Assembly: GCF_014251255.1 (NCBI RefSeq)
Contig: NZ_CP059182.1
Location: 558,001 to 622,000 of the forward strand
DNA from: Blattabacterium cuenoti
Lineage (GTDB): Bacteria > Bacteroidota > Bacteroidia > Flavobacteriales > Blattabacteriaceae
Reading direction: 5' to 3'
DNA: 64,000 nucleotides
Positions 50,910 through 60,708 of this stretch are shown here, one piece after another. The position numbers and the translations under genes were made by a program. The notes beneath the pieces were generated by a model, which ran no database searches, was not told where the DNA came from, and worked only from the letters and a program-made list of their open reading frames with translations. The number at the start of each line of letters is the position of its first letter. Positions within the stretch are counted from its first letter, which is position 1.

Positions 50910-52721
50910 TTAATTTTTAACTTTTAAAAAAGTCATAAAAGTAGATGAAGGGATTTCAACTTTCCCTATTTGACGCATTTTTTTCTTTCCTTTTTTTTGT
51001 TTCTCCAAAAGTTTCCGTTTTCTAGAAATATCTCCTCCATAACATTTTTCTATGACATTTTTTCTTAAAGCTTTAATTGTTTCTCTTGCAACAATTTTTC
51101 CAGAAATAGAAACTTGAATAGGGATACTAAATTGATGTTTCGGAATTAAAATAGATAATTTTTTACATATTTTTCTTGCCATAAAAAAAGCATTGTCTTG
51201 ATGGACTAAAAGGGATAATGGTTCTACTTTTTGATAATTAATTAATACAGTTAATTTTTTTAAATCAGAGTTTCTATAACCTAAAAAATTATAATCAAAA
51301 GAAGCATATCCACTAGATATTGTTTTTAATTTATCATAAAAATCGAATATTATTTCAGCTAAAGGCATTTCAAACATAATTTTAACTCTTCCAGAGGTTA
51401 AATAATGTTGATTTTCAATCATTTTTCCACGTTTTTCAATACATAAAGATATCACATTCCCTATATATTTTTCTTTTGTCAAAATAGAAACAAAAACATA
51501 AGGTTCTTCTATTTTATGTATTTTTTCTGTTTCTGGAAAAAATGAAGGATTACTCACTTCTATGACTTTTTTAGTCAATGTTTTTTTCATAAAAACTCTA
51601 TAAGAAACATTAGGAATAGTAACAATCACAGAAATTCCATATTCACGTTCAAGACGATCTCTAACTACTTCCATATGAAGAAATCCTAAAAAACCACAAT
51701 GAAATCCGAATCCTAAAGCAGGAGAAGATTCTGTTCTAAAAGTAAAAGCAGAATCATTCAACTGTAATTTTTCCATAGAAGAACGTAATTCTTCATATTG
51801 ATCAGAATTCACTGGATAAATACTAGAAAAAACCATAGGTTTAGCTTCTTCGAATCCACTTATTGTTTTTAAAGCTGGATTTTTTGCATCAGTAATAGTA
51901 TCTCCCACTTTTACTTCAAAAGTATTTTTTATTCCAGAAACAACATATCCGACATCTCCTGTTTCAATTTTATTTTTAGAAATATGTTTTAATTTTAAAA
52001 TTCCTATTTCATAAGCATAATAAATTTTTTTTGTAGACATAAATTTCAATTTTTGTCCTTTTTTCATACATCCATTTTTTATTCTAAAATATGCCTCTAC
52101 TCCTGTAAATGGATTATATAAAGAATCAAAAATCAATGCTTGAAGAGGAGATTCTGGATCTCCATTTGGAGGAGGAATTTTTGTCACAATTTGATCTAAA
52201 ACTTTTTCAATCCCCAATCCATTCTTTGCACTTACAGAAATAATATCTTTAGGAGTACATCCCATTAATTCTACCATTTCTTCTATTACACATTCTGATC
52301 TTGAATCAGACAAATCTATTTTATTTAAAATAGGAATGACTACAAGATTTTTTTTTAATGCTAAATAAAGATTAGATACAGTTTGTGCTTGCACACTCTT
52401 CGTACAATCCACAACCAATAAAGCTCCTTCACATGCAGAAATAGAACGAGATACTTCATAAGAAAAATCAACATGTCCTGGAGTATCAATTAAATTTAAT
52501 ACATATATTTTATTTTTGTATTTGTATTCCATTTGAACTGCATGACTCTTAATAGTAATTCCACGTTCTCTTTCTAAATCCATATTATCAAGTAACTGAT
52601 GTTGATTTCTTTTTGTGTTGTAGGAAACAGTTTTTGTAAATTCTAATAAACGATCTGCTAAAGTACTTTTTCCATGATCTATATGTGCAATGATACAAAA
52701 ATTACGAATATAATGAATCAT
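50910..52721 (-). CDS. lepA: Elongation factor 4 (LepA)
   Basis: Ribosome-associated GTPase. The 603-residue protein has the G1 loop [20 protein letters not shown] near residue 11, [16 protein letters not shown] (G2), [19 protein letters not shown] (G3) near residue 78 and LNKIDLSDS (G4). The family C-terminal domain ends in [20 protein letters not shown]. The length is normal. It follows tRNA-Arg(CCG) by 32 bp. Confidence 0.96.
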   Translation of the reverse strand: MIHYIRNFCIIAHIDHGKSTLADRLLEFTKTVSYNTKRNQHQLLDNMDLERERGITIKSHAVQMEYKYKNKIYVLNLIDTPGHVDFSYEVSRSISACEGALLVVDCTKSVQAQTVSNLYLALKKNLVVIPILNKIDLSDSRSECVIEEMVELMGCTPKDIISVSAKNGLGIEKVLDQIVTKIPPPNGDPESPLQALIFDSLYNPFTGVEAYFRIKNGCMKKGQKLKFMSTKKIYYAYEIGILKLKHISKNKIETGDVGYVVSGIKNTFEVKVGDTITDAKNPALKTISGFEEAKPMVFSSIYPVNSDQYEELRSSMEKLQLNDSAFTFRTESSPALGFGFHCGFLGFLHMEVVRDRLEREYGISVIVTIPNVSYRVFMKKTLTKKVIEVSNPSFFPETEKIHKIEEPYVFVSILTKEKYIGNVISLCIEKRGKMIENQHYLTSGRVKIMFEMPLAEIIFDFYDKLKTISSGYASFDYNFLGYRNSDLKKLTVLINYQKVEPLSLLVHQDNAFFMARKICKKLSILIPKHQFSIPIQVSISGKIVARETIKALRKNVIEKCYGGDISRKRKLLEKQKKGKKKMRQIGKVEIPSSTFMTFLKVKN

Positions 52722-52753
52722 AAAGAAATAAAAATTTAATAATTATTTTTAAA

Positions 52754-52826
52754 TGACCTTGAAGGGATTTGAACCCATGCCATAGGAATCGGAGTCCTAT
52801 ATTCTATCCAATTAAACTACAAGGTC
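52754..52826 (-). tRNA. tRNA-Arg (CCG)
   Basis: A 73-nt cloverleaf on the minus strand without encoded CCA. The acceptor stem GACCTTG pairs with CAAGGTC, discriminator A. Anticodon CCG (complement at 52790-52792) sits in the loop CTCCGAT between the stem arms TAGGA and TCCTA. The T arm is GGG-TTCAAAT-CCC. It lies between pth and lepA. Confidence 0.93.
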
Positions 52827-52843
52827 TAATTTTTTTTTGAAAA

Positions 52844-53426
52844 TTAATTTATTTTGTTAAATAAGTTCATAGTTTTTTGTAACCCATTTAAAATAAATGA
52901 AAATATTATATCAATTCCTATTGATAATCTTTTTAATAAATTTTGATATTCTTTTTCATTCCAATTTCCTAAGACATAATTTACTTTGTTCATTTTTTTT
53001 TGATATGAAAAAAGAAAATCATGACCAATACCGAAACGAAGACGGGCATAATGAGATGTTCCTAATTTTTCCTCAATATTTTTTAATCCGTTATGTCCTC
53101 CATTTCCTCCTTTTCCTCTTAAAAGAAAACGACCAAAATGAAGATAAATATCATCAGATATGATGAGAATATTTTCTAAAGAAATATTCTCTTTATTCAT
53201 CCAGTGTTTAACAGAAATTCCAGAAAGGTTTACATAAGTTGAAGGTTTTAAAAAGAAAATTTTTTTTTTTAAAATTTAAAATTGAAACAAAACCTAATTT
53301 TTTTTCTGAAAAAGAAAAAAAATACTTTTTTGCAATTTGATCTAAAATTAAAAATCCAAAATTATGTCTTGTATTTTTGTACAATGACCCTGGATTCCCT
53401 AATCCAGTTATTAAAAATTTTTCCAT
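52844..53426 (-). CDS. pth: Peptidyl-tRNA hydrolase, frameshifted at A11
   Basis: Releases peptides from prematurely dropped peptidyl-tRNA. The N-terminal frame (from ATG 53426) has [20 protein letters not shown] with the catalytic His. It then enters a coding-strand run of eleven A (plus T at 53260-53270) and stops at 53208. Removing one A restores [20 protein letters not shown], then [20 protein letters not shown] and GGHNGLKNI, ending at 52844. Joined, the protein has normal Pth length (about 193 residues) and all catalytic residues. This is the same A11 break as in aroQ and engB, but with the opposite correction. Confidence 0.86.
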
Positions 53427-53431
53427 TTTTT

Positions 53432-54316
53432 TTATTTTTCTAAATGAAGAACTTCATCTACCTTTATTCCTATTTCTGCAGGAGATTTGACTATGTGAAT
53501 TCCGCATTCTTCCATAATATTCATTTTTACTTGTGCTGTTTCTTTTTCCCTTCCTATAATAGCTCCAGCATGTCCCATAGTACGGCCTTTAGGTGCAGTT
53601 TGACCTGCAATAAAACCTATTATTGGTTTTTTCTTTTTTGATTTTTTTATCCATTTCGCCGCTTCAATTTCTAATTGTCCTCCTATTTCTCCAATCATAA
53701 CAATACATTCTGTCTCATCATCTTTCAAAAAAAGATTTACAATTTCTTTCATATTCATTCCAATAATACTATCCCCCCCTATTCCAATGGCCGTAGAAAT
53801 TCCATATCCTTTTTTTACTATTTGATCTGCTGCTTCATAAGTAAGTGTTCCAGATCTAGAAACAATTCCTATTGTTCCTTTTTTATTAAAAACTAAATTA
53901 GGCATGATTCCTACTTTTGCTTTTTGTGAAGAGATAATTCCAGGACAATTAGGTCCAATTAATCGTGATTTTTTCCCTTTTAAAAAATGTTTTACTAAAA
54001 CCATATCTGAAACAGGAATTCCTTCAGTTATACATACAATCATTTCAATGTTTATACTAATTGCTTCTAAAATGGCATCTGAAGCAAATAAAGAAGGAAC
54101 AAAAATAACACTAATATTTCCTCCTGTATTATGAACGGCTTCATACATAGTATTAAAAATAGGAATTCCTAAATAAACTTCTCCACCTTTTCCTGGTGTC
54201 ACTCCTCCCACTATAGAAGTTCCGTAATTCATCATTTGTTCAGTATGAAATAACCCTTCTTTTCCCGTTAATCCCTGAACAATCACTTGAATGTTTTCAT
54301 CTATTAAAATACTCAT
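53432..54316 (-). CDS. sucD: Succinyl-CoA ligase alpha subunit
   Basis: Alpha subunit of the TCA-cycle enzyme interconverting succinyl-CoA and succinate. The 294-residue protein shows [19 protein letters not shown] near residue 10, [19 protein letters not shown] near residue 118 and [20 protein letters not shown]. The phosphorylated His is in [12 protein letters not shown] near residue 245. The length is normal. The beta subunit gene is not here. In flavobacteria sucD follows efp, and a remnant of efp lies just upstream. Confidence 0.95.
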   Translation of the reverse strand: MSILIDENIQVIVQGLTGKEGLFHTEQMMNYGTSIVGGVTPGKGGEVYLGIPIFNTMYEAVHNTGGNISVIFVPSLFASDAILEAISINIEMIVCITEGIPVSDMVLVKHFLKGKKSRLIGPNCPGIISSQKAKVGIMPNLVFNKKGTIGIVSRSGTLTYEAADQIVKKGYGISTAIGIGGDSIIGMNMKEIVNLFLKDDETECIVMIGEIGGQLEIEAAKWIKKSKKKKPIIGFIAGQTAPKGRTMGHAGAIIGREKETAQVKMNIMEECGIHIVKSPAEIGIKVDEVLHLEK

Positions 54317-54374
54317 AATTAATTCTTTATATTTTTTCTAAAAATTTTTTATTTGTTTTTTTGACAGTTATGAA

Positions 54375-54450
54375 CTAACATTAACTTCAGCATTTCCTTT
54401 TTCGGGGAAAAACATGGAAAAAATCAGTAACTTTGTATATGTTATGACAT
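54375..54450 (-). pseudogene. efp: Remnant of elongation factor P gene
   Basis: Between lpxC-fabZ and sucD the minus strand encodes NIYKVTDFFHVFP in one frame and then PEKGNAEVNV in the neighbouring frame. Together these match the EF-P start (DIYKVIEFLHVKPGKGPAFV type): Y-K-V, F-x-H-V and the P-x-K-G core that carries the modified residue in EF-P. Stops surround the match and nothing else of the gene is recognisable. The position agrees with the flavobacterial order lpxC/fabZ, lpxA, efp, sucD. Inference from a short match. Confidence 0.55.
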
Positions 54451-54484
54451 TAGAATTAGATATGTCATCTAAATTTTTATTTTT

Positions 54485-55765
54485 CTAATATTCATCTGTT
54501 TTAGATTCATTCATTTTTACTATTTTTGCCATTACTTCTGCTTCCATAACTAATTTTCTATTAACATAACCTTTCCCTTTCATATGAACTATTCCTCTTT
54601 TTATAGGTTCTAGTAAATCTACTTGAAATATTAATAAATCTCCAGGAATTACTTTTTTTTTAAATTTTACTTTATCTATTTTTAAAAAATATGTAGAATA
54701 CAATTCTGGATTTTTCATTTTATTTAATACTAAAATACCACCTACTTGTGCGATAGCTTCTATTTGTAATACTCCAGGCATAATTGGTTCTTTGGGAAAA
54801 TGTCCTATAAAAAAAGGTTCATTCATAGTAACATTTTTTATTCCTATAACTCTATTTTCTGTTAATTCTATAATTTTATCTACTAGCAAAAATGGAGGTT
54901 TATGTGGCAAAATCTTCATAATCCTTTTAATATCAAAAATAGGTTCTTTTGTTAAATCAAATTCAGGAATATTTTTTTTGAAAAATGTTTGAATTTGAAT
55001 GCTTTTCACTAATTTTTTTGCAAATTGGACATTTGCATGATGACACGGATTGTAAGCAATTATTTTTCCTTTTAATTTGACTCCTATTAAAGTCAAATAT
55101 CCCATAATATCTAAAAGATAATGCTTAGCCACTTCATTTTCATGATTGTTAATTTCTCTTTTTTTTTCTTCATAAAAAGAAAGAGAACAAAAAGTCCTTG
55201 ATTTTGCTATTTGTTGCTTAAATTGATCTAAATGTTTAAGAACAGCATTTTGTGTACAAATAAATTTTGAATCAAAATCAACCATAATTGCAATTTCAAA
55301 TCTTTGAGCTGGCAAAGCTAAAATTTCTACTCCTGTTTTTGTATCAGAATATGATATTATTTTTTTTACTGAAAAATATTCTCTTTCTGCATTTTGTTCT
55401 ACAATTCCTACTTTTTCAATTGCCTCCACAAAATATTTAGAAGAACCATCCATTATAGGAAATTCTATGTTATCTAATTCTACAATCACGTTGTCTAAAT
55501 CCATTCCTGCAAAAGCCGCCAACACATGTTCACTTGTACAAATTTTTAACCTATTTTTTTCTAGAAGAATAATTCCTCTATTTGTTTCATTAATCAATGA
55601 AATATGTGCTTTCATACAAGGGTTTCCTTTTATATCTGTCCTTACAAAAAGAAATCCCGTATGTACAGGTGCTGGCTTTAAAGTAATAGTAACGTTTTTT
55701 TCAGTATATAATCCAATTCCTTTCAAGGAAATTTGCGTTGCAATAGTTTTCTGCTTTTCAAGCAT
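54485..55765 (-). CDS. lpxC/fabZ: Bifunctional LpxC-FabZ, LpxC half internally deleted
   Basis: Fusion of UDP-3-O-acyl-GlcNAc deacetylase (lipid A) and 3-hydroxyacyl-ACP dehydratase (fatty acids), as usual in Bacteroidetes. LpxC zinc ligands His80 (TSEH), His215 and Asp219 (KHYLLD), and the catalytic His242 (NPCHHANVQF) are visible. However, the sequence jumps from RTFCSL (190-195) to NENEVAKH. That loses about 35-45 residues that normally hold the second inserted element lining the acyl passage, and the usual Lys next to the zinc His is Tyr216. The FabZ half is intact (PFFIGHFPKEPIMPGVLQIE, His322 and Glu336). Total 426 residues against about 460 normally. Confidence 0.9.
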   Translation of the reverse strand: MLEKQKTIATQISLKGIGLYTEKNVTITLKPAPVHTGFLFVRTDIKGNPCMKAHISLINETNRGIILLEKNRLKICTSEHVLAAFAGMDLDNVIVELDNIEFPIMDGSSKYFVEAIEKVGIVEQNAEREYFSVKKIISYSDTKTGVEILALPAQRFEIAIMVDFDSKFICTQNAVLKHLDQFKQQIAKSRTFCSLSFYEEKKREINNHENEVAKHYLLDIMGYLTLIGVKLKGKIIAYNPCHHANVQFAKKLVKSIQIQTFFKKNIPEFDLTKEPIFDIKRIMKILPHKPPFLLVDKIIELTENRVIGIKNVTMNEPFFIGHFPKEPIMPGVLQIEAIAQVGGILVLNKMKNPELYSTYFLKIDKVKFKKKVIPGDLLIFQVDLLEPIKRGIVHMKGKGYVNRKLVMEAEVMAKIVKMNESKTDEY

Positions 55766-55877
55766 ATTTCTTAATAAAATATTTTTTAACTAAAATTTGA
55801 AAAAAATATGAGAAATTATTTTTTAAATAATAAAAAACTTTATGTAATTTATTATTATGATTGTTCATAATTGAATT

Positions 55878-55955
55878 ATGAGTTTTTATAGACGTTTTAT
55901 TTTTTTTTTAACAGGTTTTATTATTGGAATTATAATTCTATTATTTTGTTCTTAA
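55878..55955 (+). CDS. Possible 25-residue membrane peptide upstream of rpmH
   Basis: A short frame begins ATG 55878 and ends TAA 55953-55955: MSFYRRFIFF followed by a glycine-isoleucine membrane segment and CS. It lies 45 bp before rpmH. Its start resembles small flavobacterial membrane proteins of about 80-100 residues, so it could be a truncated remnant or chance. No ribosome-binding evidence is available. Confidence 0.22.
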   Translation: MSFYRRFIFFLTGFIIGIIILLFCS

Positions 55956-56000
55956 ATAAAAATAAATAAAGAACAACATACATACAAAATTATTAAATGA

Positions 56001-56153
56001 ATGAAAAGAACTTATCAACCTTCTAATAGAAAAAAAGTAAATGTTCATGGGTTTCTAAAAAGAATGAGAACAAAAAACGGAAAGAACATTCTCTCTAGAA
56101 GGAGAAAAAAAGGAAGAAAAAAATTAACAGTTTCTAATTTTAAAAAATTTTAA
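56001..56153 (+). CDS. rpmH: Ribosomal protein L34
   Basis: Large-subunit protein, 50 residues. The translation opens [20 protein letters not shown] and continues [20 protein letters not shown], the invariant L34 signature. The length is normal. Its last 14 nt overlap the convergent M14 peptidase gene. Confidence 0.96.
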   Translation: MKRTYQPSNRKKVNVHGFLKRMRTKNGKNILSRRRKKGRKKLTVSNFKKF

Positions 56154-57324
56154 ATAATAACTCTCTATCTCCAATCTCTGGAAAATTTCTAACTTCTTTT
56201 CCATTATAATGAAACTTTTTTCCATGAGTAATGATCTCTTCATATGCAAAAAAATTAGACAAATCTCCTATATCAACTATTTTTGAAATAAAATTAATTT
56301 TCTTTTGAAAAGGATCAAATTCTTCATATCTCATAATCCCTATATCAACTAGAAACTTTTTTTTTCCTTTCTGTATTTGAACCTCTCTATAAATTTTATC
56401 AAATAGATTTTTTTTATTTTCAGGAATGAAAAAATAAGATTTGTAATTCTTCTCAATAGATTTTTCTTTAGTAGAAAAAAAATAAAATCCTGCAAGAATA
56501 GATAAAGTATTATATTTTTTAATAATTTCTTTTTGACTATCTTTGGGATAAAATCCTGCTTCAAAAAGAATGCAAGGATAACCTTTTTCTTGTAAATTAT
56601 CTCCAGTAGCTGTAGGAAATAATTCATCAGAATATCTTCCTATTGATCCTATTTTTGGTAACACTTTTTTCATACTATTTGTAATAGAATAGATTAATCC
56701 CATGGCTTTTTTTCTTTCTTTAGTAACTTTTGTAGGTCCTTTTACAGAAGGTGCTAAAAAAGATAAAATAGCTGGATTAAAAAATTTATCTCCAATATTA
56801 TAAATACTTCTTTGATCATGTAAATTAAATAAAATATGAGGGTGATTTTTTTCTATTTCAGATAATAAGATCCTAATTTCTGGAGATTGCAAACGAAGAA
56901 CATCTCGATTCAAATCAATATTCACAGAGTTACGTCTTTTAAATTTATTAGATCCATCAGGATTTAACATAGGAATAAAAAAAATGGTTAAATTTTTTCT
57001 TAAAAATCTAACTAGATCATATTCTTCTTTTTTTTTAAAAAAATGAAAAATATCAAACATCGCTCTTGTTCCTGTAGTTTCATTTCCATGCATTTGGGAC
57101 CAAATAAAAATTTTTATCTTTCCTGTCCCCCATTGAAATTTAAAAATTTTCCTTCCCTCTACAGAAATTCCTACAGGAACAATGGAACATATATTTTCAT
57201 ATTTTTTTATCATTTTTAGTAGTTGAGAATATCTGAAAAAAATTCTAGAATGATTTAGACTTTTTTTGTCTAAGAAAAAAAATTCATAATTTTTAAACAA
57301 AAAATGGATATCAAAATTTATCAT
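56140..57324 (-). CDS. M14-family zinc carboxypeptidase-like protein
   Basis: Putative metallocarboxypeptidase, 394 residues. The zinc HxxE is in [17 protein letters not shown] near residue 76, the substrate Arg-like NRDVLRL follows, the third zinc ligand is in [14 protein letters not shown] near residue 172, and the general-base Glu is in [14 protein letters not shown] near residue 258. ATG 57324 is used; a TTG just upstream is not needed. No clear signal peptide is present, so it is probably cytoplasmic. The substrate is unknown; family members in Bacteroidetes may act on peptides or cell-wall peptides. Confidence 0.82.
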   Translation of the reverse strand: MINFDIHFLFKNYEFFFLDKKSLNHSRIFFRYSQLLKMIKKYENICSIVPVGISVEGRKIFKFQWGTGKIKIFIWSQMHGNETTGTRAMFDIFHFFKKKEEYDLVRFLRKNLTIFFIPMLNPDGSNKFKRRNSVNIDLNRDVLRLQSPEIRILLSEIEKNHPHILFNLHDQRSIYNIGDKFFNPAILSFLAPSVKGPTKVTKERKKAMGLIYSITNSMKKVLPKIGSIGRYSDELFPTATGDNLQEKGYPCILFEAGFYPKDSQKEIIKKYNTLSILAGFYFFSTKEKSIEKNYKSYFFIPENKKNLFDKIYREVQIQKGKKKFLVDIGIMRYEEFDPFQKKINFISKIVDIGDLSNFFAYEEIITHGKKFHYNGKEVRNFPEIGDRELLFKIF

Positions 57325-57546
57325 CAAATTTTTATTTATTTTTAAAAAAATTATTTGATTAAATCATAAAAAAAAATACAAAAAGTAAAAAATGATAAAA
57401 AATATGCTTTACTTTGTAAGTAGTAAAAGAAAAATAAACGATAAAATTTATTTTATATGAAAAAAAATGTTAAAATCTATAGCAGAAAACAAAGATATAA
57501 AATAATTTTTTTATATATATAATAACGAATTTTTATTTTTTATGAT

Positions 57547-58341
57547 ATGAAGAACTATTTCAAAATAAATTATATTGAATCATTTTTATTAATTTTATCT
57601 TTTACTGCTTTAAATTTATTCAATTTCATTTTTAGAAAGTTATTGATTGTTATAAACTTACCTGAAAGTATGATATTTGCCATATCATATACAATTCCTT
57701 TTATTTTTTTATTTCTTTTAATTTCTCATCAAGCTAAAAAAAAAAATCTTCTCATTGAATTCTCATTTAAAATTTCTCCATGGTATATTTATCTTGTCAC
57801 TTCTTGTGTGATGTTTTGTCTGATCATACTTAATGACTGTATTACTTCATTTGTTCCAAAAGAAGGACCATTATTAGGAGATATGTATAAAGAAATAGAA
57901 GATTTTATGAAAGAAGAATCTAAAAATACAATTCCATTTCTTTCTACTACCGTTTTATTAGCGCCTATATGCGAAGAAGTTCTTTTTAGAGGAATTATTT
58001 TAAATGGAATGTTAAAAAATAAAATACATCCAATAAAAGCTATTCTTTTTTCCTCTTTTTTATTTGGACTAACTCACATGAATCCTTGGCAATTTGTAGG
58101 AGGTTTTTTAATTGGAAATTTTATAGGATTCATATATTTTACAACTAACTCTATACTGGATTGCATTTTATGGCATATTTTTAATAATGCTCTTGCTATT
58201 GTTACTATGTTTTTTTTCAATGAAGAAATACTTTCAAATCAATCAAATTTTAATAGCATCATTTTATCAATTTTAATAATTAGTTGTTTAGTTATTCCAG
58301 CAGGTTGTGTTTTTCTTTTCAAAAAAAGAAGAAAAATATGA
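57547..58341 (+). CDS. CPBP (CAAX/Abi) family intramembrane protease
   Basis: Membrane protein of 264 residues with about seven hydrophobic segments. The CPBP signature is present: APICEEVLFRGIILNGML near residue 140 (EExxxR) and LFGLTHMNPWQF near residue 174 (FxxxH). HIFNNALAI near residue 216 is the third motif (HxxxN/B). The substrate is unknown. Its stop overlaps the ATG of the rdgB remnant by 4 nt. Confidence 0.88.
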   Translation: MKNYFKINYIESFLLILSFTALNLFNFIFRKLLIVINLPESMIFAISYTIPFIFLFLLISHQAKKKNLLIEFSFKISPWYIYLVTSCVMFCLIILNDCITSFVPKEGPLLGDMYKEIEDFMKEESKNTIPFLSTTVLLAPICEEVLFRGIILNGMLKNKIHPIKAILFSSFLFGLTHMNPWQFVGGFLIGNFIGFIYFTTNSILDCILWHIFNNALAIVTMFFFNEEILSNQSNFNSIILSILIISCLVIPAGCVFLFKKRRKI

Positions 58342-58510
58342 AACAAATTGTTTTTGCTACAAAAAAATTCTTTAAAACAGGATTTTTTTTCAAAAAAACA
58401 AGAAATATGTTTTTTTGACTCTTAAGAATAGAATATTTAGATGGAACTCCTGGAATCTATTCCTACAGATATCCTTCCCTTGATAGAAAGGATAGAAGAA
58501 AAAATTGAAT
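58338..58510 (+). pseudogene. rdgB: Remnant of non-canonical purine NTP pyrophosphatase gene
   Basis: The ATG at 58338 overlaps the stop of the CPBP gene and opens MKQIVFATKKF, the RdgB/HAM1 start (MKxxFATNNxxK). The frame ends after 26 codons. Around 58419-58475 another frame reads LLRIEYLDGTPGIYSYRY, matching the RdgB segment DTGLEIEYLNGxPGVYSARY. The intervening half is deleted and stops follow. The rest of the 275-bp gap before rnz shows no recognisable gene. RdgB removes ITP and XTP, so its loss may raise mutation risk. Confidence 0.65.
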
Positions 58511-58615
58511 GAAAATATTTCTAAAAAAATTATTGTTAAAGAAATGAATCTATAGAATTCAAGCTTTTAAAAAGCTTATTAAGCTTATTCATCTAATATA
58601 GAGATAAATAAAATA

Positions 58616-59539
58616 ATGAGAAGACCTTCATTAACTATATTGGGTTGTCATTCTTCAATTCCAACAGATAAATTTTATCCTACAGCTCAAATATTGGAGA
58701 TGAAGGGATATTCTTTTCTCATTGATTGTGGAGAAGGAACTCAAGTTCAATTAAGAAAAGCAAAAATAAAATTTAATAGAATAGTGCATATATTTATATC
58801 TCATTTACATGGAGATCATTTTTTTGGTCTTATAGGACTCCTATCAACTTTTCATTTATTAGGAAGAGAAAAATCAGTAAGTATTTATGCTCCAAAAGGA
58901 TTAAAAGAAATTATTGATACTCATTTTAAATGGTCTTATACAAAACTTAAATATTGTATTGATCACATCGAATTATCTTCTGAAAAAGAAGAAAAAATTA
59001 TGGAAAATGAAAAAATAGAAGTATATACCATTCCACTAAAACATAGAATTTATACAAATGGATTTCTTTTCAAAGAAAAACCAAATAATAATAGAAAATT
59101 AAACATGAAAGAAATTCAAAAAATTCCAGACATTAAAATTATAGATTACAAAAACTTAAAACTTGGAAAAGACTTTATGACAAATGAAGGAAAAATTATT
59201 CCTAATTGTCAACTAACGTTCGATCCTTCTAAAATATTATCTTATGCTTTTTGTTCAGACACCTCTTATTATTTACCTATTATAGAACAGATAAAATCTG
59301 TAGATTTATTATATCATGAATCCACTTTCTTAAAAAAAGAAGAAAATAGAGCAATTAATACAGGACATTCTACGGCAAAACAAGCTGCTTATATGGCGAA
59401 AAAAGCCAAAGTGAAAAAATTACTATTAGGACATTATTCTAATAGATTTCCAAACATTAAAGAATTTGAAAAAGAAGCAAAAGAAATTTTTTCTAATGTA
59501 GAAGCATCAGAACCTTTAAAAAGGTATTTTTTAGATTAA
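58616..59539 (+). CDS. rnz: Ribonuclease Z
   Basis: tRNA 3'-end processing endonuclease of the metallo-beta-lactamase fold. The zinc site HIFISHLHGDHFFGLIGLL (HxHxDH) is near residue 61, with further ligands in CSDTSYY near residue 217 and TGHSTAKQAAYMA near residue 255. LLGHYSNRF is near residue 283. The 307-residue length is normal. Processing matters here because none of the tRNAs encodes CCA. Confidence 0.95.
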   Translation: MRRPSLTILGCHSSIPTDKFYPTAQILEMKGYSFLIDCGEGTQVQLRKAKIKFNRIVHIFISHLHGDHFFGLIGLLSTFHLLGREKSVSIYAPKGLKEIIDTHFKWSYTKLKYCIDHIELSSEKEEKIMENEKIEVYTIPLKHRIYTNGFLFKEKPNNNRKLNMKEIQKIPDIKIIDYKNLKLGKDFMTNEGKIIPNCQLTFDPSKILSYAFCSDTSYYLPIIEQIKSVDLLYHESTFLKKEENRAINTGHSTAKQAAYMAKKAKVKKLLLGHYSNRFPNIKEFEKEAKEIFSNVEASEPLKRYFLD

Positions 59540-60708
59540 AAATATCTCTTCCTATAAGAAAGGAAAGAGACAATAATTCCCACAAAAAAAATAACAGGTG
59601 TTATAAGAAAAAAATCTTCTATTGTAAATTTTAAGGGAAAAGGAATTTTCTCTACAATCATAAAAATATGATATGTTTTTTGTAAGAAAAAAACGATGTA
59701 AGAGACAAAAATTCCAGTAACCCATCCAAAAAAAGTAATAAGAATTCCTATATAAAAAAAAATTTTTTTTATATCATATAATGAATACCCAAAACTCCAT
59801 AATACAAAAAGTTGATTTTTTTTATCTATTTGCAAAATATAAATGGCACTCATTAAGTTGAATCCAGTAATTAATGCAATTAAACTGAATAAAAAATAAA
59901 TGAATATTTTTTCCGTATTTATAACTTTATAAAAAGCTTTTTCCTCTTCTATACGTGTTTTTATTAAAAACTGAGATCCCAATTTTTTTTTCAATATTCT
60001 TTTTATTTGTTCGACATTTTCATTCTTACTAATTTTTATTTCTAATGTCTGAAAAACATTTCTTTTTATTAAATTTTGAATCTCATAAAGATCACAAAAT
60101 AAATATTTATGATCAGTTTGTTGATTGAATTTAAAAAATCCTTTTATTTTTGCTTTTTTTTCTATAAAAAAAGGAACTAAATGTTTATTTTTTTTAAAAA
60201 AATAAAAAAATTTAATTTTTACAGGAAGAAATGACAAATAATGAATTATCGGAAAAAATAAACTGACATATATATTCATTTTATCATTTTTTGTATTTTT
60301 GTTTATGATAATTTTTTGAAAAATATTCATAACTTTTTGGTATTCAGAATCGACCCCTTTTAAATAAAATAAATAGACATCATCTTTATAGTGGAAATAA
60401 ACTTTTTTTTCCATAGTTTTAGAAAAAGCCAAAATACCTTTTGTATCTTTTATTTTTTTCAATAGAATATTGTCATTAACATGAATTTCTTTCTCATTAG
60501 AATTAGAAGAAATAGTAATATCAGGATAATGAGTCTTGTAAAATTTTACATTTAAATCTTTTAATCCAGAAAATACAGATAAAATTATAGATAAGGTCAA
60601 TGTAGATATAGTAAGAGAGAGAGTCGATAAAAAAAGAATAATATTAACAATATTTGTTTTTTTTTTAGAAAAAAAATATCGTATTGATATATAAAAAGAA
60701 GTTTTCAA
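59536..60708 (-). CDS. LolC/LolE-type ABC transporter permease
   Basis: Membrane subunit of a lipoprotein-releasing or FtsX-like ABC exporter, 390 residues. An N-terminal membrane segment (residues about 20-45) after MKTSFYISIRYFFSKKKTNI is followed by a large periplasmic MacB-like domain, then three further segments (about residues 265-380) typical of FtsX permeases. It is coupled to rbfA (4-nt overlap), an arrangement common in Bacteroidetes. The ATPase partner is not in the window. Confidence 0.82.
   Translation of the reverse strand: MKTSFYISIRYFFSKKKTNIVNIILFLSTLSLTISTLTLSIILSVFSGLKDLNVKFYKTHYPDITISSNSNEKEIHVNDNILLKKIKDTKGILAFSKTMEKKVYFHYKDDVYLFYLKGVDSEYQKVMNIFQKIIINKNTKNDKMNIYVSLFFPIIHYLSFLPVKIKFFYFFKKNKHLVPFFIEKKAKIKGFFKFNQQTDHKYLFCDLYEIQNLIKRNVFQTLEIKISKNENVEQIKRILKKKLGSQFLIKTRIEEEKAFYKVINTEKIFIYFLFSLIALITGFNLMSAIYILQIDKKNQLFVLWSFGYSLYDIKKIFFYIGILITFFGWVTGIFVSYIVFFLQKTYHIFMIVEKIPFPLKFTIEDFFLITPVIFFVGIIVSFLSYRKRYF

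Noticed and set aside
53444-54134. Three open frames on the plus strand opposite sucD
   Set aside because: They are antisense to a clearly conserved gene and are serine/phenylalanine-rich with no family motif; AT-rich codons rarely give stops on the opposite strand.
55467-55793. 108-codon plus-strand frame opposite lpxC
   Set aside because: Reverse-strand shadow of the conserved LpxC N-terminal region.
57328-57546. Gap between the M14 peptidase and the CPBP gene as a hidden gene or ncRNA
   Set aside because: About 220 bp of nearly pure A/T with stops in all frames and no stable fold recognisable by eye.
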